Assembly: GCA_964521405.1 (NCBI GenBank)
Contig: CAZFRR010000065.1
Location: 1-64,000 of the forward strand
DNA from: SG8-41 sp964521405
GTDB taxonomy: Bacteria > Pseudomonadota > Gammaproteobacteria > Burkholderiales > SG8-41
DNA: 64,000 nucleotides
Direction of reading: 5' to 3'
The notes below the pieces were generated by a model that was not told where the DNA came from, searched no databases, and saw nothing but the letters and a program-made list of their open reading frames with translations. The first letter of the stretch is position 1; each line of letters begins with the position of its first letter. The translations under genes and the position numbers were made by a program. Shown one piece after another: positions 38,429 through 47,505 of this stretch.

Positions 38429-40173
38429 TGCCGCAGGTCATCACTCGTGAAGTGCCCCGGGGCGCCGCTGATTCGCTGGTTGCTGACGGCGTGCCGCCGT
38501 TGCTGGCGCGTGTCTACGCCGCCCGCGGCATTTTGACGGCACGCGACCTCGCGCAGGAATTCGAGCACCTCGCGCCTCTCGCCGCCATGCTCAATCTGCG
38601 GGAAATGGCCGCGCGGCTGGCCGATGCGATCGCGGAGCGCAGAAAGCTGCTGATCGTCGCCGACTACGACGCCGATGGCGCCACCGCGTGCGCCGTGGGC
38701 TTGCGCGCGCTGCGCGCCTTTGGCGCGTCGGTCGAATTCCTGGTGCCGAACCGTTTCGAATACGGCTACGGGCTCTCTCCGGAGATCGTGCGTCTCGCCC
38801 ACGCGCAATTCCGCCCCGACATCCTGATCACGGTGGACAACGGCATCTCGAGCCTCGAGGGCGTCGCGGAAGCGAACCGCCTGGGGATGGCGACGCTGAT
38901 CACCGATCACCATTTGCCCGGAGAACGGCTGCCGGATGCCACCTGCATCATCAATCCCAATCAGCCCGGCTGCGCCTTCCCGAGCAAGAACCTGGCCGGC
39001 GTCGGTGTCATGTTCTACCTCATGCTGGCCCTCAGGGCCGAGCTCCGCGAGCGCGGCGCGTTCGGCCAAAGTCGAAAGGAAGACGGGTCATCCTTCATCC
39101 TTCATCCTTCATCCTTGGGTTCGGCGGAGCCGAACCTCGCCGACCTCCTCCCGCTCGTCGCTCTGGGCACCGTGGCCGACGTAGTGCCACTAGATCGCAA
39201 CAACCGCATCCTGGTGCAGCAGGGTCTCGCCCGCATCCGCGCGGGCCGCATGCAGCCGGGTATCGCAGCACTGTTCCAGGTCGCGGATCGCGATCCGCGC
39301 CGCACCGCGGCGCGCGACCTGGGTTTCGTGCTGGGCCCGCGGTTGAACGCCGCCGGACGGCTCACCGACATGGCGCTCGGCATCGAGTGCCTCGCCACGG
39401 ATGACGCCGGCCGGGCACACACCATCGCAACCGAGCTCGATCGCTTGAATCGCGAGCGGCGAGGGATCCAGTCCGACATGCAGGATGAAGCGCTCGCGGC
39501 GGTAGAAGCGCAGGATTTCGGAGAGAGCTACACGCTCGCCCTCTTCGATCCCGCCTGGCACCAAGGGGTGGTCGGCATCGTGGCCGGGCGCATCAAGGAC
39601 CGCTTTCACCGCCCTGCCATCGCGTTCGCGCGCGGCAATCCGGGCGAGATCCGGGGCTCGGGGCGCTCGATCACCGGCCTTCACTTGCGCGACGCGCTCG
39701 ACCGGGTCGCAGTGTCGCACCCCGGGCTCATTGCGAAGTTCGGCGGTCACGCCGCTGCAGCAGGCCTGACTATCAGGGAAAGCGACTTCGAGCGCTTCCG
39801 CGCGGCTTTCGAGCAAGCGGCGCAATCACTGCTCTCACCAGCCGACCTTGAGCGCGTCATCGAAACCGACGGCGGCCTAGCCCCCGAGGATTGCACCACT
39901 GAGACCGTTCAACTGCTGTCAGGCCCGGTGTGGGGGCAGGGATTTCCCCCGCCGCGGTTCTGCGACGAGTTCGAGGTTGCGGCCCAGCGCATCGTGGGTG
40001 GCAAACATCTCAAGATGACGCTCGCACGTGGCGCTCTCCGCATCGACGCCATACGCTTCCAGAGCACGGAGGCTGCCCCGCCCCGCATCCGCGCGGTCTA
40101 CCAGCCTTCGCTCAACGAATGGAATGGCCGCATCTCGGTGCAGCTTACGGTCGAGCACTGGGAGGAAGCCTGA
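38428..40173 (+). CDS. recJ: Single-stranded-DNA-specific exonuclease RecJ, with repeat-encoded insertion
   Basis: 581 residues. DHH domain: VADYDADGATACAVGLRAL (about 76), TVDNGISSLEG, ITDHHLPGERLP (about 158-168), ALGTVADVVPLDRNNRILV; DHHA1 domain around SGRSITGLHLRDAL and FGGHAAAAGL. RecJ degrades single-stranded DNA 5' to 3' in recombination and mismatch repair. Residues about 215-231 (DGSSFILHPSSLGS) are not part of the family: they are encoded by four TCATCCT heptads (39088-39115) placed in frame just before the conserved EPNLADLLPLVALGTVAD. The frame stays open, so the protein is probably active. Confidence 0.95.
   Translation: MPQVITREVPRGAADSLVADGVPPLLARVYAARGILTARDLAQEFEHLAPLAAMLNLREMAARLADAIAERRKLLIVADYDADGATACAVGLRALRAFGASVEFLVPNRFEYGYGLSPEIVRLAHAQFRPDILITVDNGISSLEGVAEANRLGMATLITDHHLPGERLPDATCIINPNQPGCAFPSKNLAGVGVMFYLMLALRAELRERGAFGQSRKEDGSSFILHPSSLGSAEPNLADLLPLVALGTVADVVPLDRNNRILVQQGLARIRAGRMQPGIAALFQVADRDPRRTAARDLGFVLGPRLNAAGRLTDMALGIECLATDDAGRAHTIATELDRLNRERRGIQSDMQDEALAAVEAQDFGESYTLALFDPAWHQGVVGIVAGRIKDRFHRPAIAFARGNPGEIRGSGRSITGLHLRDALDRVAVSHPGLIAKFGGHAAAAGLTIRESDFERFRAAFEQAAQSLLSPADLERVIETDGGLAPEDCTTETVQLLSGPVWGQGFPPPRFCDEFEVAAQRIVGGKHLKMTLARGALRIDAIRFQSTEAAPPRIRAVYQPSLNEWNGRISVQLTVEHWEEA
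39088..39115. repeat. (TCATCCT)4 heptad repeat inside recJ
   Basis: Four perfect tandem TCATCCT copies, 28 bp, in frame within recJ, translated roughly as SSFILHPSS. The word is the reverse complement of AGGATGA, which recurs at the pgeF 3' end (50085-50099). Confidence 0.93.
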
Positions 40174-40631
40174 ACAGCCTCACCGCCAAGGTAGCCAGGG
40201 ACGCGAAGGAGCAGAAAAGCCTCGACACGAAGGACACAAAGGACACAAAGGACACTAAGGAAAAACGAATCAGAATTGATTCGGTGACCAGTCGCACCTG
40301 ACCGGCCGCCGGACGGTTTACGGCTTTTGATCTTGGGGCCCCTGTGCGCTGCCGAGTAGCGCCCTGCCCCGGTGATGAGTGATAGGTGATGGGTGATGGG
40401 TCTTTTATTCCGAATCTCTGAACCAGTAGTGTCTCTTGTAGGCCACCCTTGGCGCGTTTCCTTCGCGACCTTCAGGTTTTGCCTTTGACCTTATTATTCT
40501 TCCCTTCGCGGTAAAGCTTTTATTTTCCTTGGCGACCTCCGCGTCCTTCGCGGTGAGGCTTTTCTGTTCCTTCGCGGCCTTGGCGTCCTTCGCGGTAAAG
40601 CTTTACGTCAATCGGCTCTAACAGCCTCACC
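40173..40631. repeat. Large two-armed repeat between recJ and prfB
   Basis: It fills the 493-bp gap; no gene is seen. Left part 40180-40260 has GCCAAGG, GCGAAGG and three ACACAAAGG-type words (9-nt period). The centre (40300-40440) has GTGATGG/GTGATAG words (40372-40398). Right part 40445-40607 has many inverted CCTTCGCGG, CCTTGGCGA, CCTTCGCGGTAAAGCTTT words. AACAGCCTCACC occurs at both ends (40173-40184 and 40620-40631) as a 12-bp direct repeat, which could be a target duplication or another word copy. A TATAAT box at 40637-40642 just beyond it probably serves prfB. Confidence 0.88.
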
Positions 40632-40666
40632 CACTGTATAATTTGGTATTTTCAGGCGCCGAATTC

Positions 40667-41771
40667 ATGGAAGCAGAACGTATCAATGCGATCGTCCGCC
40701 AGCTCTCCGACGTCGAAGGACGCGCGGCCGAGCTACGGAGGTATCTTTGACTTCGAGGCCAAGCAGCGCCGCCTAGCCGAGGTCGCCAGGCTCGCCGAAG
40801 ACCCCGCCGTGTGGAGCGACAACAAGCGCGCGCAGGAGCTCGGCCGGGAGCGGAAAACCCTTGAATCCCTGGTGGGCACGTTCGACCGGCTCGACTCCGG
40901 GCTGCGCGACGCCAAGGAACTCTTCGAGATTGCCAAGTCCGAGCGCGACGATGCCACGCTGGTTGCGCTCGAGGGAGACGCACGCTCGCTGGAGAGCACC
41001 GTGGCGGGCCTGGAATTCCGCCGCATGTTTTCCCACCCGATGGACCCCAGCAATTGTTTCCTCGACATCCAGTCAGGCTCGGGCGGAACGGAAGCGCAGG
41101 ATTGGGCGCAGACGCTACTGCGCATGTATACGCGCTACTGCGAGCGCAAGGGTTTCCGCGTGGAACTGCTCGAGGAGTCGCCCGGCGAAGTCGCGGGGTT
41201 GAAGAGCGCGGCGCTCAAGGTGGCGGGCGACTACGCCTACGGCCATCTGCGAACGGAATCCGGCGTGCACCGGCTGGTGCGCAAATCCCCGTTCGACGCC
41301 AACAGCCGCCGCCACACCTCGTTCGCCAGCGTGTTCGTCTATCCCGAGGTGGACGAATCCATCGAGATCACGATTAACCCGGCCGACTTGCGGATCGACA
41401 CCTTCCGCTCCTCGGGGGCGGGCGGCCAGCACGTCAACAAGACCAACTCGGCGATCCGCATCACGCATATCCCGACCAACACCGTCGTGCAGTGCCAGAA
41501 CGACCGCTCGCAGCACCGTAACAAGGCTGAGGCGATGGCGATGTTGAAGTCGAAGCTCTACGAGATCGAGTTGCGCAAGCAGCTGGACGAAAAGCAGGCG
41601 ATGGAGGACTCCAAGACCGACATCGGCTGGGGCCACCAGATCCGCTCCTACGTGCTTGACCAGTCCCGCATCAAGGATCTGCGCACCGGCGTCGAGATCG
41701 GCAACACGCAGTCCGTGCTGGACGGCAACCTCGACGTTTTCATCGAAGCGAGCCTCAAAAAGGGTTCGTAA
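40667..41771 (+). CDS. prfB: Peptide chain release factor 2 (programmed +1 frameshift)
   Basis: RF2 recognises UGA and UAA. The gene is read in two frames: ATG 40667 through CTT (27 codons, MEAERINAIVRQLSDVEGR then AAELRRYL), an in-frame TGA at 40748, then +1 into DFEAKQRRLAEVARL and on to 41771. Later motifs: SPF recognition tripeptide in RKSPFDANSRR and catalytic GGQ in SSGAGGQHVNKTNSA. About 367 residues in all, normal for RF2. It precedes lysS by 14 bp, a widespread pair. Ignoring the shift would give a wrong start inside the gene. Confidence 0.97.
40737..40751 (+). promoter_or_regulatory. prfB frameshift site
   Basis: GGAGG (40737-40741) acts as internal Shine-Dalgarno, followed by TAT, the slippery CTT and TGA C. 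This is the standard arrangement by which low RF2 levels increase frameshifting and thus RF2 synthesis. Confidence 0.95.
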
Positions 41772-41785
41772 CCGGGCCGACACCC

Positions 41786-43315
41786 ATGTCAAAGAAACCG
41801 ATCGGACCCTCCGCTCCGGAGGGAGAGGCCGACACCCCCCAGGATCGCGAGCGACTGGTCGCCGAGCGCCGCGCCAAGCTCGCGGCACTGCGCGAAAAGG
41901 GCGCGGCGTATCCCAACGATTTCGGGCGCGAGCATTTCGCGGCCGACCTTGCCTCCCGCTACGGCGCACTCGACAACGCCGCGCTCGAAGCGACCCCCAT
42001 CAAGGTCAGGATCGCGGGCCGCCTCATGTTGAAGCGCGTGATGGGCAAGGCGAGCTTCGCTTTGATCCGCGACATGACCGGCGCAATCCAGGTCTTCGTC
42101 TCGGATAGCGACACCGGGCAGGAAAACCACGCGGCGTTCAAGCATTGCGACATCGGCGACATCATCGGCGTCGAGGGCGAACTCTTTCGCACCCGCACCG
42201 GCGAGCTGACGGCTCGCGCGCGGGCGCTCAGGCTGCTCGCGAAATCGCTGCGCCCGCTGCCCGAGAAATGGCACGGCTTGACCGACCAGGAAACGAAGTA
42301 TCGCCAGCGCTACGTCGACCTCATCATGAACGAGGACACGCGGCGCGTTTTCCAGACGCGGTCGCGGATCGTCGGCGCCATGCGCGAGTTCCTGGTGGGC
42401 GAGCGCTTCCTGGAAGTCGAGACGCCGATGATGCAGCCGATCCCCGGCGGCGCCACCGCGCGCCCGTTCGTGACGCATCACAACGCGCTCGACATGGACC
42501 TCTACCTGCGGATCGCGCCGGAGCTCTACCTCAAGCGGCTGGTGGTGGGCGGCTACGAGCGGGTGTTCGAGATCAACCGCAATTTCCGCAACGAGGGCAT
42601 CTCGACCCGGCACAATCCCGAATTCACCATGCTCGAGTTCTACGCGGCCTACACCGACTACGAGTACATGATGGCCGTGATCCCGCGCCTCATCGCCCAC
42701 GCGGCGCAAACGGCGCTGGGGGCTGCACGCGTCGCCTATCAAGGGCACGAGATCGATTTTTTGCGTCCCTACGAGCGCCTCTCCATCGCGCAGGCCATCC
42801 GCAAGCACCATCCCGAGGTCACCGACGCCATTCTCAACGACCGCGCCGCGCTGATTGCCCGGTTGAACCAGGGCAACATTGCCTTTCGCGCCGCGGACGG
42901 CATCGGCGGCCTGCAACTGACGCTGTTCGAGAACACGGTCGAGGACAAGCTGATCCAGCCGACATTCATCGTGGATTACCCCACCGAAGTGTCGCCGCTC
43001 GCCCGGGCGAGCGACCGGAATCCCGAGATCACCGAGCGCTTCGAGCTCTACATTGCCGGGCGCGAGATCGCCAACGGCTTCTCCGAGCTGAACGACCCGG
43101 AGGACCAGGCCGCGCGCTTCGCCCAGCAGGTGAGTCAAAAGGATGCGGGGGACGCCGAGGCCATGCACTTCGACGCCGATTACATCCGCGCGCTCGAATA
43201 CGGGATGCCGCCCGCCTCCGGCGCCGGGATCGGCATCGACCGGCTGGTGATGCTGCTCACCGACAGCCCGTCGATCCGCGATGTGATCCTGTTCCCGCAC
43301 ATGCGCCCCGAGTAA
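41786..43315 (+). CDS. lysS: Lysyl-tRNA synthetase (class II)
   Basis: 509 residues: OB-fold anticodon domain (about 70-160, IRDMTGAIQVFVSD), then the class II core with motif 1 (VETPMMQPIPGGATARPF), motif 2 (FEINRNFRNEGISTRHNPEFTMLEFY) and motif 3 (GAGIGIDRLVMLLTDSPSIRDVILFP). Complete and of normal length. Located directly downstream of prfB. Confidence 0.98.
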   Translation: MSKKPIGPSAPEGEADTPQDRERLVAERRAKLAALREKGAAYPNDFGREHFAADLASRYGALDNAALEATPIKVRIAGRLMLKRVMGKASFALIRDMTGAIQVFVSDSDTGQENHAAFKHCDIGDIIGVEGELFRTRTGELTARARALRLLAKSLRPLPEKWHGLTDQETKYRQRYVDLIMNEDTRRVFQTRSRIVGAMREFLVGERFLEVETPMMQPIPGGATARPFVTHHNALDMDLYLRIAPELYLKRLVVGGYERVFEINRNFRNEGISTRHNPEFTMLEFYAAYTDYEYMMAVIPRLIAHAAQTALGAARVAYQGHEIDFLRPYERLSIAQAIRKHHPEVTDAILNDRAALIARLNQGNIAFRAADGIGGLQLTLFENTVEDKLIQPTFIVDYPTEVSPLARASDRNPEITERFELYIAGREIANGFSELNDPEDQAARFAQQVSQKDAGDAEAMHFDADYIRALEYGMPPASGAGIGIDRLVMLLTDSPSIRDVILFPHMRPE

Positions 43316-43355
43316 GAAATTAGAAACTCTCACTGCAGAGGACTCAGGCAATACC

Positions 43356-43452
43356 AGTTTTGAGTTTTGAATGTTGAGTTTTGAGTTGGATTGCGCCCGT
43401 TATTCGAACTCAGCACTCAGCACTTAACACTCAACACTCAAAACTCAAAACT
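43356..43452. repeat. Two-armed TTTTGAG / CTCAAAA heptad repeat before aacS
   Basis: Left arm 43356-43387, right arm 43407-43452, with a perfect 15-bp outer match, AGTTTTGAGTTTTGA (43356-43370) against 43438-43452. Inner words include CTCAGCA, CTTAACA, CTCAACA. Core about 19 bp. The right arm ends 4 bp before the aacS start codon, so the ribosome-binding region is part of the repeat. Confidence 0.92.
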
Positions 43453-43456
43453 GTCC

Positions 43457-45427
43457 ATGAACATGGACCAACCGCTGTGGCAGCCCTCCCCTGACCGCGT
43501 CAGGAACGCCAGCCTGACCGCTTTCATGCGCGAGGCCCATGCAAAATGGGGCATCACCGCGCAGGATTACGCCGCTCTGCACCGCTGGTCCGTCACCCAG
43601 CCGGGTGAGTTCTGGCAATCGGTGTGGTCCTTTTGCGGCGTGATCGGCGACGGTCACGAGGGGCCGGCGCTGGTGGACGGCAACCGGATGCCGGGAGCCC
43701 GCTGGTTCCCCGGGGCGAAGCTGAACTTCGCGGAAAACCTGCTGCGGCGCCGCGATCGCTCGACCGCCATCGTGTTCTGGAGCGAAGACCGGCTGAAGAC
43801 GACGGTCACTTACGCCGAGCTCTACGCCGAAGTCTCGCGTCTCTCCCAGGCGTTGCGGGCCGCCGGCGTGAAGCCCGGCGACCGCGTTGCCGGCTACCTG
43901 CCCAACGTGCCCGGCACGATCATCGCGATGCTGGCGGCAACCAGCCTTGGCGCGATCTGGTCCTCGTGCTCTCCCGATTTTGGCGTGCAGGGGGTGCTCG
44001 ACCGCTTCGGCCAGATCGAGCCCAGGGTGCTGTTCGCCGCCGACGGCTATTTCTACAACGGCAAGTCGATCGATCTCGTCGACCGGTTGAAGGAAATAGC
44101 CACGAACCTGCCATCGGTGGAGAGAATCGTCGTCGTGCCCTACACCCGTCCGCGCCCGCCGCTATCAGGCATACCCCGGGCGGTCAACGTCCACGACCTG
44201 ATGGCGCCGTGGCGCGCCCGGGACATTGCCTTCGAGCGCTTCCCGTTCGATCACCCGCTCTACATCCTGTATTCCTCCGGCACCACCGGCGTGCCGAAGT
44301 GCATCGTGCACGGCGCCGGCGGCACGCTGCTGCAGCACCTGAAGGAGCACCAGCTTCACGTCGATCTCAAGCCCGGCGAGCGGCTGTTCTACTTCACGAC
44401 CTGCGGCTGGATGATGTGGAACTGGCTCGCCTCCGCGCTCGCCTCGCGCGCCGCCGTCATGCTCTACGACGGCTCTCCGATGATGGCGGGCGGACGCATC
44501 CTGTTCGATTTCGCGGATGCCGCGCGCGTCACCGTCTTCGGCACCTCCGCCAAGTTCATCGACGCAACCGCCAAGGCGGGCCTGAAGCCGCGCCTCACGC
44601 ACCGGCTGACGGCGCTGAAGGCCGTGCTCTCCACCGGCTCGCCGCTGGTGCCCGAGGGTTTCGACTACATCCACCGCGAGGTAAAGAGCGATCTCCATCT
44701 CGCCTCCATCTCGGGGGGCACCGACATCATCTCCTGTTTCGTCCTCGGCAACCCCACGGCCCCGGTTTGGCGCGGTGAGATCCAGTGTCCCGGGCTCGGC
44801 ATGAAAGTCGAAGTCTTCGACGAGCAGGGCCGGCCGGTCCGCGGCGAAAAAGGCGAGCTGGTCTGCAGCGCGCCCTTCCCCTCGATGCCGGTCGGCTTCT
44901 GGAACGATCCCGGCGACGCCAAGTACCGCGCCGCCTACTTCGAGAAGTTTCCCGGCGTGTGGTGCCACGGCGATTACATCGAGCAGACCCCGCGCGGTGG
45001 CTTCGTGATCTACGGGCGCTCGGACGCTGTCTTGAATCCCGGGGGCGTGCGCATCGGCACCGCCGAGATCTACCGCCAGGTCGAGAGTCTCGACGAAGTG
45101 GTTGAGAGCATCGTCATCGGCCAGGACTGGCCTCCCGCCAACCCGACCGACGTGCGCGTGGTGCTGTTCGTGCGGCTGCGCGAGGGCCTGCGGCTCGATG
45201 ACGCGCTCGCCGAGAAAATCAAGCGTCGGATCCGCGATAACACGACGCCCCGGCACGTGCCCGCTCGCATCGCGCAAGTTGCCGACATTCCCCGCACCAA
45301 GAGCGGCAAGATCGTCGAGCTGGCGGTGCGCAACGTGGTGCACGGGCGCCCCGTGAAGAACCTGGAAGCCCTTGCGAATCCTGAAGCCCTGGCCCATTTC
45401 CGGGACCGGTCCGAACTGCAGGCCTGA
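43457..45427 (+). CDS. aacS: Acetoacetyl-CoA synthetase
   Basis: 656-residue ANL-superfamily enzyme activating acetoacetate to acetoacetyl-CoA. Seen: family N-terminus DQPLWQPSPDRV, AMP-binding YILYSSGTTGVPKCIVHG (about 270-290), HLKEHQLHVDL, YFTTCGWMMWN, SGGTDIISCFVLGNP, and the lysine region IPRTKSGKIVELAVRNVVHG. The EHQLHVDL and CGWMMWNW stretches are typical of AacS rather than acetyl-CoA synthetase. With 3-hydroxybutyrate dehydrogenase it returns PHB breakdown products to acetoacetyl-CoA. Start ATG 43457; longer openings translate the repeat arm. Confidence 0.93.
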   Translation: MNMDQPLWQPSPDRVRNASLTAFMREAHAKWGITAQDYAALHRWSVTQPGEFWQSVWSFCGVIGDGHEGPALVDGNRMPGARWFPGAKLNFAENLLRRRDRSTAIVFWSEDRLKTTVTYAELYAEVSRLSQALRAAGVKPGDRVAGYLPNVPGTIIAMLAATSLGAIWSSCSPDFGVQGVLDRFGQIEPRVLFAADGYFYNGKSIDLVDRLKEIATNLPSVERIVVVPYTRPRPPLSGIPRAVNVHDLMAPWRARDIAFERFPFDHPLYILYSSGTTGVPKCIVHGAGGTLLQHLKEHQLHVDLKPGERLFYFTTCGWMMWNWLASALASRAAVMLYDGSPMMAGGRILFDFADAARVTVFGTSAKFIDATAKAGLKPRLTHRLTALKAVLSTGSPLVPEGFDYIHREVKSDLHLASISGGTDIISCFVLGNPTAPVWRGEIQCPGLGMKVEVFDEQGRPVRGEKGELVCSAPFPSMPVGFWNDPGDAKYRAAYFEKFPGVWCHGDYIEQTPRGGFVIYGRSDAVLNPGGVRIGTAEIYRQVESLDEVVESIVIGQDWPPANPTDVRVVLFVRLREGLRLDDALAEKIKRRIRDNTTPRHVPARIAQVADIPRTKSGKIVELAVRNVVHGRPVKNLEALANPEALAHFRDRSELQA

Positions 45428-45573
45428 GGTTTCTGCCGCAATGGCTGTAGTCGGACCAGCCGCGCGCCCGGGCGCATCAGCGCAGTGAGGCGCATAATAA
45501 AGGTCCAGACTTGACCTCATCCCGGAACATGAATCCGCGTCGTACTGTCCAGGTAATAACCCAGGAGGCTGCC

Positions 45574-46284
45574 ATGCCCGAAACCACCAGCAAGGTCAGC
45601 CCGCTCGTAGCGATCGCTGCAGTAGCGGTGACCATTTTCTGCGCCGTCGGTGTGGGAGTGATGACCGGGATCATCCCGAGTACCAGTTCCAAAACCGGGG
45701 AACAACCGGTCAAGCCAGAGGCGCCCCAGGCCACAGCACCGGCACCGGCGCCAGCCCCGGCCGCAGCGCCAGCATCCGTCCCGGCCGAAAAGCCGAAAGC
45801 AGCGACCGTGGCGCCGAAGAAGCCATCGACCGAACGGGTCCGGGTAGCCACTGCGGAGCCAGCCCGAGTGCCAGAGCCAGCCCGGTTGCCGGAGCCAGTC
45901 CAAACGCCGGAGCCGGCCCGGGCCCCGGAACCGGCCCGGATCGTTCAGGTGTGCACGAACTGCGGCAGCGTCATTTCAGTCAACGTGATCAAGCAGGAAG
46001 GTGAAGGCAGCGGCCTCGGTGCCATCGGCGGCGCCGTGGTCGGCGGCGTGCTCGGCCACCAGATCGGGGGGGGCCGCGGCCGGGACGTCGCGACCGTGGT
46101 CGGTGCCGGCGCCGGCGCCTACGCCGGTCACCAGATCGAGAAAAACGTGAAGACGACCCAAACCTACAACGTCGCGGTGCGCATGGACGATGGCTCAACG
46201 CGTAGTTTCCCGTACCAGACCGAACCCGGATTCAGGGCCGGCGACAAGGTCAAGGTTGTCGAGGGCAAGCTGGTCGGTAACTAG
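45574..46284 (+). CDS. Glycine-zipper 2TM (SlyB-like) protein with Pro-rich linker
   Basis: 236 residues. N-terminal membrane helix (VSPLVAIAAVAVTIFCAVGVG, about 8-28), a long Ala/Pro linker with repeated PEPARLPEPVQTPEPARAPE-type units (about 50-125), then a CTNCGSV pair of cysteines and a glycine-zipper segment GLGAIGGAVVGGVLGHQIGGG (about 150-170) with GAGAGAYAGHQIE, ending in a small beta domain. Likely an envelope protein anchored in the inner membrane. The start has AGGAGG five bases upstream. A strong terminator follows. Role unknown. Confidence 0.85.
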   Translation: MPETTSKVSPLVAIAAVAVTIFCAVGVGVMTGIIPSTSSKTGEQPVKPEAPQATAPAPAPAPAAAPASVPAEKPKAATVAPKKPSTERVRVATAEPARVPEPARLPEPVQTPEPARAPEPARIVQVCTNCGSVISVNVIKQEGEGSGLGAIGGAVVGGVLGHQIGGGRGRDVATVVGAGAGAYAGHQIEKNVKTTQTYNVAVRMDDGSTRSFPYQTEPGFRAGDKVKVVEGKLVGN

Positions 46285-46325
46285 TACCGCCCATCGCTCA
46301 CCAACGGCAAATTGATTTCCGAACA

Positions 46326-46347
46326 CCCCGGATCGCCGGGGCTTTTT
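46326..46347 (+). terminator. Intrinsic terminator after the glycine-zipper gene
   Basis: CCCCGG (46326-46331), tetraloop ATCG, CCGGGG (46336-46341), C and five T. Compact GC stem with T-run 42 bp after the stop codon. Confidence 0.9.
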
Positions 46348-46415
46348 GTCGCGCCTGGTGAGCTTTCAATGCAACCGGCCACAGGGGCCGGGCTGCATTC
46401 CCTGCGCCGACCGTT

Positions 46416-47276
46416 ATGACTTCCTTAGCCCTGTCGCTGATCCTCGCCGCCGCCGTCATCCACGCGAGCTGGAACTACCTCCTCAAGCGCTCGGGCGGCG
46501 GTGTCGTATTCGTGTGGCTGTTCGCCAGCCTCTCCGCGCTCATCTACCTGCCACTGGCGGGGCTCATCATCTGGTGGGAAAAGCCTCAATTCGGGTGGGT
46601 GCATTACGGCCTGATGTTCGCGAGCGCGGTCCTGCATACCGTTTATTACCTGCTGCTCGACCGCGGCTACCGCAGCGGCGACCTGTCGGTGGTCTACCCC
46701 ATCGCCCGCGGCACTGGCCCGCTCATCACCGTGCTGTGCGCCGTGCTGCTGCTGGGCGAGCACCCGAGCGCGATCGCGATTGCCGGGGCGCTGCTCATCG
46801 GCGGCGGCGCGATCGCGCTGACGGGCGACCCGCGCAAGCTTCGCCAGTCCGGGAATCTTCACGCGGTCGGCTTCGCATTGCTGACCGGATGCATGATCGC
46901 CAGCTACACGCTGGTGGACAAGATCGCCGTCGCCGCCTGGCTGATCCCGCCGCTGGTGCAGGACTGGGCCACCAACGTCGGCCGCGTGCTGCTGATGACG
47001 CCGATGGCGCTGAAGCGCAAGGCGGAGATCGCGCCCACCTGGCATCGCGCCAAAAAGGAAATCCTCGCGGTGGCGGTGCTTTGCCCGCTGTCCTACATCC
47101 TGGTGCTGACGGCGATGGTGTTCACGCCGGTAAGCTATGTCGCGCCGGCGCGCGAAATCAGCATTCTCGTTGCGGCGTTCATGGGAACGCAGTGGCTGGC
47201 GGAAGGCGACGTCAGGCGCCGGCTGGCCGCCGCCGGCGCGATGGTCGCCGGCATCATCTGCTTAGCCGTGGGCTGA
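46416..47276 (+). CDS. EamA/DMT-family permease
   Basis: 286 residues with about ten membrane helices in two EamA repeats: first helix LALSLILAAAVIHASWNYLL (HASWN is typical of one DMT subgroup), YRSGDLSVVYPIARGTGPLIT in the fourth/fifth helices, and the second repeat from about 145. Probable exporter of a small metabolite; substrate unknown. Monocistronic, between a terminator and a large heptad array. Confidence 0.88.
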   Translation: MTSLALSLILAAAVIHASWNYLLKRSGGGVVFVWLFASLSALIYLPLAGLIIWWEKPQFGWVHYGLMFASAVLHTVYYLLLDRGYRSGDLSVVYPIARGTGPLITVLCAVLLLGEHPSAIAIAGALLIGGGAIALTGDPRKLRQSGNLHAVGFALLTGCMIASYTLVDKIAVAAWLIPPLVQDWATNVGRVLLMTPMALKRKAEIAPTWHRAKKEILAVAVLCPLSYILVLTAMVFTPVSYVAPAREISILVAAFMGTQWLAEGDVRRRLAAAGAMVAGIICLAVG

Positions 47277-47286
47277 CCGCTGCCAC

Positions 47287-47490
47287 GTTCAAAGTTCAAG
47301 GTTCAAGGTTCAAGGTTCAAAGTTCAAGGTTCAAGATTGTCAGTGCGAGCTGCCGCTCGCGATTTTGAACCCGGAACCCGGAACCCGGAACCCGGAACCC
47401 GGAACACGGAACCCGGAACCCGGAACCCGGAACCTGGAACCTGGAACCTGGAACTCGAAACTCGGAACCCGGAACCCGGAACTCAATCGC
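47287..47490. repeat. Largest heptad element: (GTTCAAR)7 and about 17 inverted GAACCCG-type heptads
   Basis: Left arm 47287-47335: seven GTTCAAG/GTTCAAA heptads. Core of 31 bp with GCGAGCTGCCGCTCGC (a hairpin). Right arm 47367-47490: about seventeen GAACCCG heptads with GAACACG, GAACCTG and GAACTCG variants grouped together, as expected from local duplication. It lies between the convergent DMT permease and bamD stops. Long frames across it are artefacts of the 7-nt period. Confidence 0.93.
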
Positions 47491-47505
47491 CGACAATGTC
47501 GGCGA

